Both the position numbers and the translations under genes were made by a program. This document shows, piece by piece, positions 4,117-5,315 of a DNA stretch of 5,315 nt. Origin of the DNA: Ktedonobacterales bacterium (GTDB lineage: Bacteria; Chloroflexota; Ktedonobacteria; Ktedonobacterales; JACDGC01). The stretch's first letter is position 1; each line of letters opens with the position of its first letter. The stretch lies in NCBI GenBank assembly GCA_013815535.1, contig JACDGC010000318.1, forward strand, positions 1-5,315, in the 5' to 3' direction. Under the pieces are notes generated by a model. It was not told the DNA's origin, did no database searches, and saw nothing but the letters and a program-made list of their open reading frames with translations.

Positions 4117-5315
4117 ATGGAAGCTCTCGATCAGTCGCTACGTCCGATCAGCCGTGGCCTCACCCAGAGTATCAAGGTGGGGAAACGTGATCTCACCTTC
4201 ACACCGGATCGCAATTTTCGGCTTTTTTGGGTGGGGCATACGTGGGCGACCTTTGGCGACGCCATCGCGTTTATTGCGTTTCCCCTGTTGGTGTTGCAGG
4301 CCACTAGCTCGGTGGCACAGATGGGTCTGGTGACCGCGCTGTTGGGCGTCGGACGGTTGATCGCCAGTCTGCTTGCTGGCAGCATCGTCGATCGCTTCGA
4401 CCGCCATTTATTGTTGGCGCTGTGCGCGCTCAATGCGGCGGTGTGCTTCGCCCTCATTCCGTTTGTGTGGTGGCAGTTTGGGCCATCCATGCCGCTGATG
4501 TATGGGCTGGCGGCCCCCATTGGGGCGCTGGGCGCGCTCATCCAGGTGGCGAGCACGTCGTTCTTGCCCGAACTGGTGGATAGCTTCCACCTGACGGCGG
4601 CGAATAGCCGGGTGCAGACAACGGGGGCCATCGCATTTATGGGCGGCCCCTTTGTGGCAGGGTTGCTTTCGGCGCGCGACGGCCCCGCCGTCGCGGTCGC
4701 GCTGGAATCGTTTGCCTATTTGTGCTTCTTGTGGCTGCTCGTCTTTGTGCGGCCACGCCCTGCGAGCAGCGCGCTCTCGCAAGGCGCCTCGCCCCAAGAT
4801 GCTTTTGCGGGTCTGCGCTTCCTCTGGCGCGATCCGTTGTTGCGGTGGGTGGCGCCGCTGAATGCCGCGCAGGTGTCCATTCTGGCGGGCACGATTGATC
4901 TTTTCATCTTTCGCCTGAAGCATGAACTGCACCAGGGTGACGCCGCGCTGGGCAGCATCTTTGGCGGCGCGGCGCTGGGGGCGATCGTCGCGGGGATGAT
5001 CACGCCTTGGTTGCGGGCACGCCTGGGGTTTGGGGCCTGCTTTTTGGGTGGGTTGCTGCTCGAAGGCATCATCCTTGGCGGGTTTGGCCTGACCACCAAC
5101 CTGAATGTGGTGATCGCGTTGGGGGTGGGCTTCATCTTTGGCGACACCATCATCCTCATCATCTCGCAGGTGGTGCAGCAAGAACGCACCCCCACGCGGT
5201 TGCTGGGGCGGGTGACGGCGGCCTATCAAGTGCTGATCGCCCTGGGTTCGCCCTTGGGGGCAGCAGCGACCACTGCTTTGGCCGCGCGGCATGGCACCGC
5301 TGCGGTCATCATGGG
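4117..5315 (+). CDS. Major facilitator superfamily transporter, MFS_3/EntS-like (3' end outside window)
   Basis: 399 codons are present with no stop before the edge; MFS_3 proteins are usually about 400-430 residues, so only the end is missing. The family exports small molecules (siderophores, macrolides, other drugs), mostly by proton antiport in the cytoplasmic membrane. Residues 1-30 are a polar cytoplasmic tail. 'RNFRLFWVGHTWATFGDAIA' (32-51) is the typical MFS_3 opening. 'AGSIVDRFDRH' (87-97) is MFS motif A (G, D92, R93, R96) in the loop between helices 2 and 3. Hydrophobic helices follow to about 206, then a polar central loop (about 209-231), then the second bundle. 'QQERTPTRLLGRVTA' (354-368) matches the conserved late loop with GRV. 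The frame is open throughout. Its place 62 bp after the ligase gene suggests it moves the ligase pathway's product or substrate. The family is secure, the cargo is not. Confidence 0.9.
   Translation, partial: MEALDQSLRPISRGLTQSIKVGKRDLTFTPDRNFRLFWVGHTWATFGDAIAFIAFPLLVLQATSSVAQMGLVTALLGVGRLIASLLAGSIVDRFDRHLLLALCALNAAVCFALIPFVWWQFGPSMPLMYGLAAPIGALGALIQVASTSFLPELVDSFHLTAANSRVQTTGAIAFMGGPFVAGLLSARDGPAVAVALESFAYLCFLWLLVFVRPRPASSALSQGASPQDAFAGLRFLWRDPLLRWVAPLNAAQVSILAGTIDLFIFRLKHELHQGDAALGSIFGGAALGAIVAGMITPWLRARLGFGACFLGGLLLEGIILGGFGLTTNLNVVIALGVGFIFGDTIILIISQVVQQERTPTRLLGRVTAAYQVLIALGSPLGAAATTALAARHGTAAVIM

Noticed and set aside
4408..5292. 294-codon minus-strand open frame across the transporter gene
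   Set aside because: Charged low-complexity translation, opposite a membrane protein with clear MFS motifs; a result of high-GC codon use.
1..5315. tRNA, rRNA, CRISPR, insertion sequence, integrase or attachment site
   Set aside because: No cloverleaf with CCA-type end, regular repeat-spacer pattern, transposase motif or long terminal inverted repeats was seen on either strand.

Overview
The window holds five protein genes. Three are on the minus strand (right to left: a membrane/HAMP protein, RNase III, and the start of a sigma-54-like factor). Two are on the plus strand (a PaaK-type adenylate-forming ligase and an MFS transporter that runs off the right edge). The DNA is GC-rich, genes are closely spaced, and most starts have a readable Shine-Dalgarno. 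The HAMP protein ('NGNFRARVP ... IGNSLNTMIARLE') and the divergent, cysteine-containing sigma-54 region I resemble, from memory, proteins of filamentous Chloroflexota (Chloroflexia). No 16S or other marker is present, so that assignment is an inference.

Layout. 1-177 (minus): N-terminal 59 codons of a sigma-54 factor, cut by the window edge. 178-316: leader with a candidate promoter, a GC-rich hairpin whose T-tract points the wrong way for the flanking genes, and a stem touching the rpoN ribosome-binding site. 317-1051 (minus): complete RNase III in which one of the six classical acidic catalytic positions is alanine. 1052-1186: gap with an imperfect hairpin, a small palindrome and no convincing promoter. 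1187-2257 (minus): six-helix membrane protein with a coiled coil and a HAMP-like segment but no output domain. 2258-2419: divergent promoter region. 2420-4054 (plus): PaaK/CapK-like ligase. 4055-4116: short gap. 4117-5315 (plus): MFS_3-type transporter, nearly complete.

How they may work together. The ligase and transporter are 62 bp apart on one strand, fit one transcript, and look like an activate-and-export pair whose substrate cannot be read from the sequence. The HAMP protein is transcribed away from them. In the shared intergenic region the two best promoter candidates overlap face to face, and their -10 boxes form the two arms of a perfect 6-bp inverted repeat. This suggests mutually exclusive or jointly regulated transcription. 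RNase III and the sigma-54 factor are housekeeping or regulatory genes that appear to be only neighbours. I found no RNA gene, CRISPR array, insertion sequence or phage feature.
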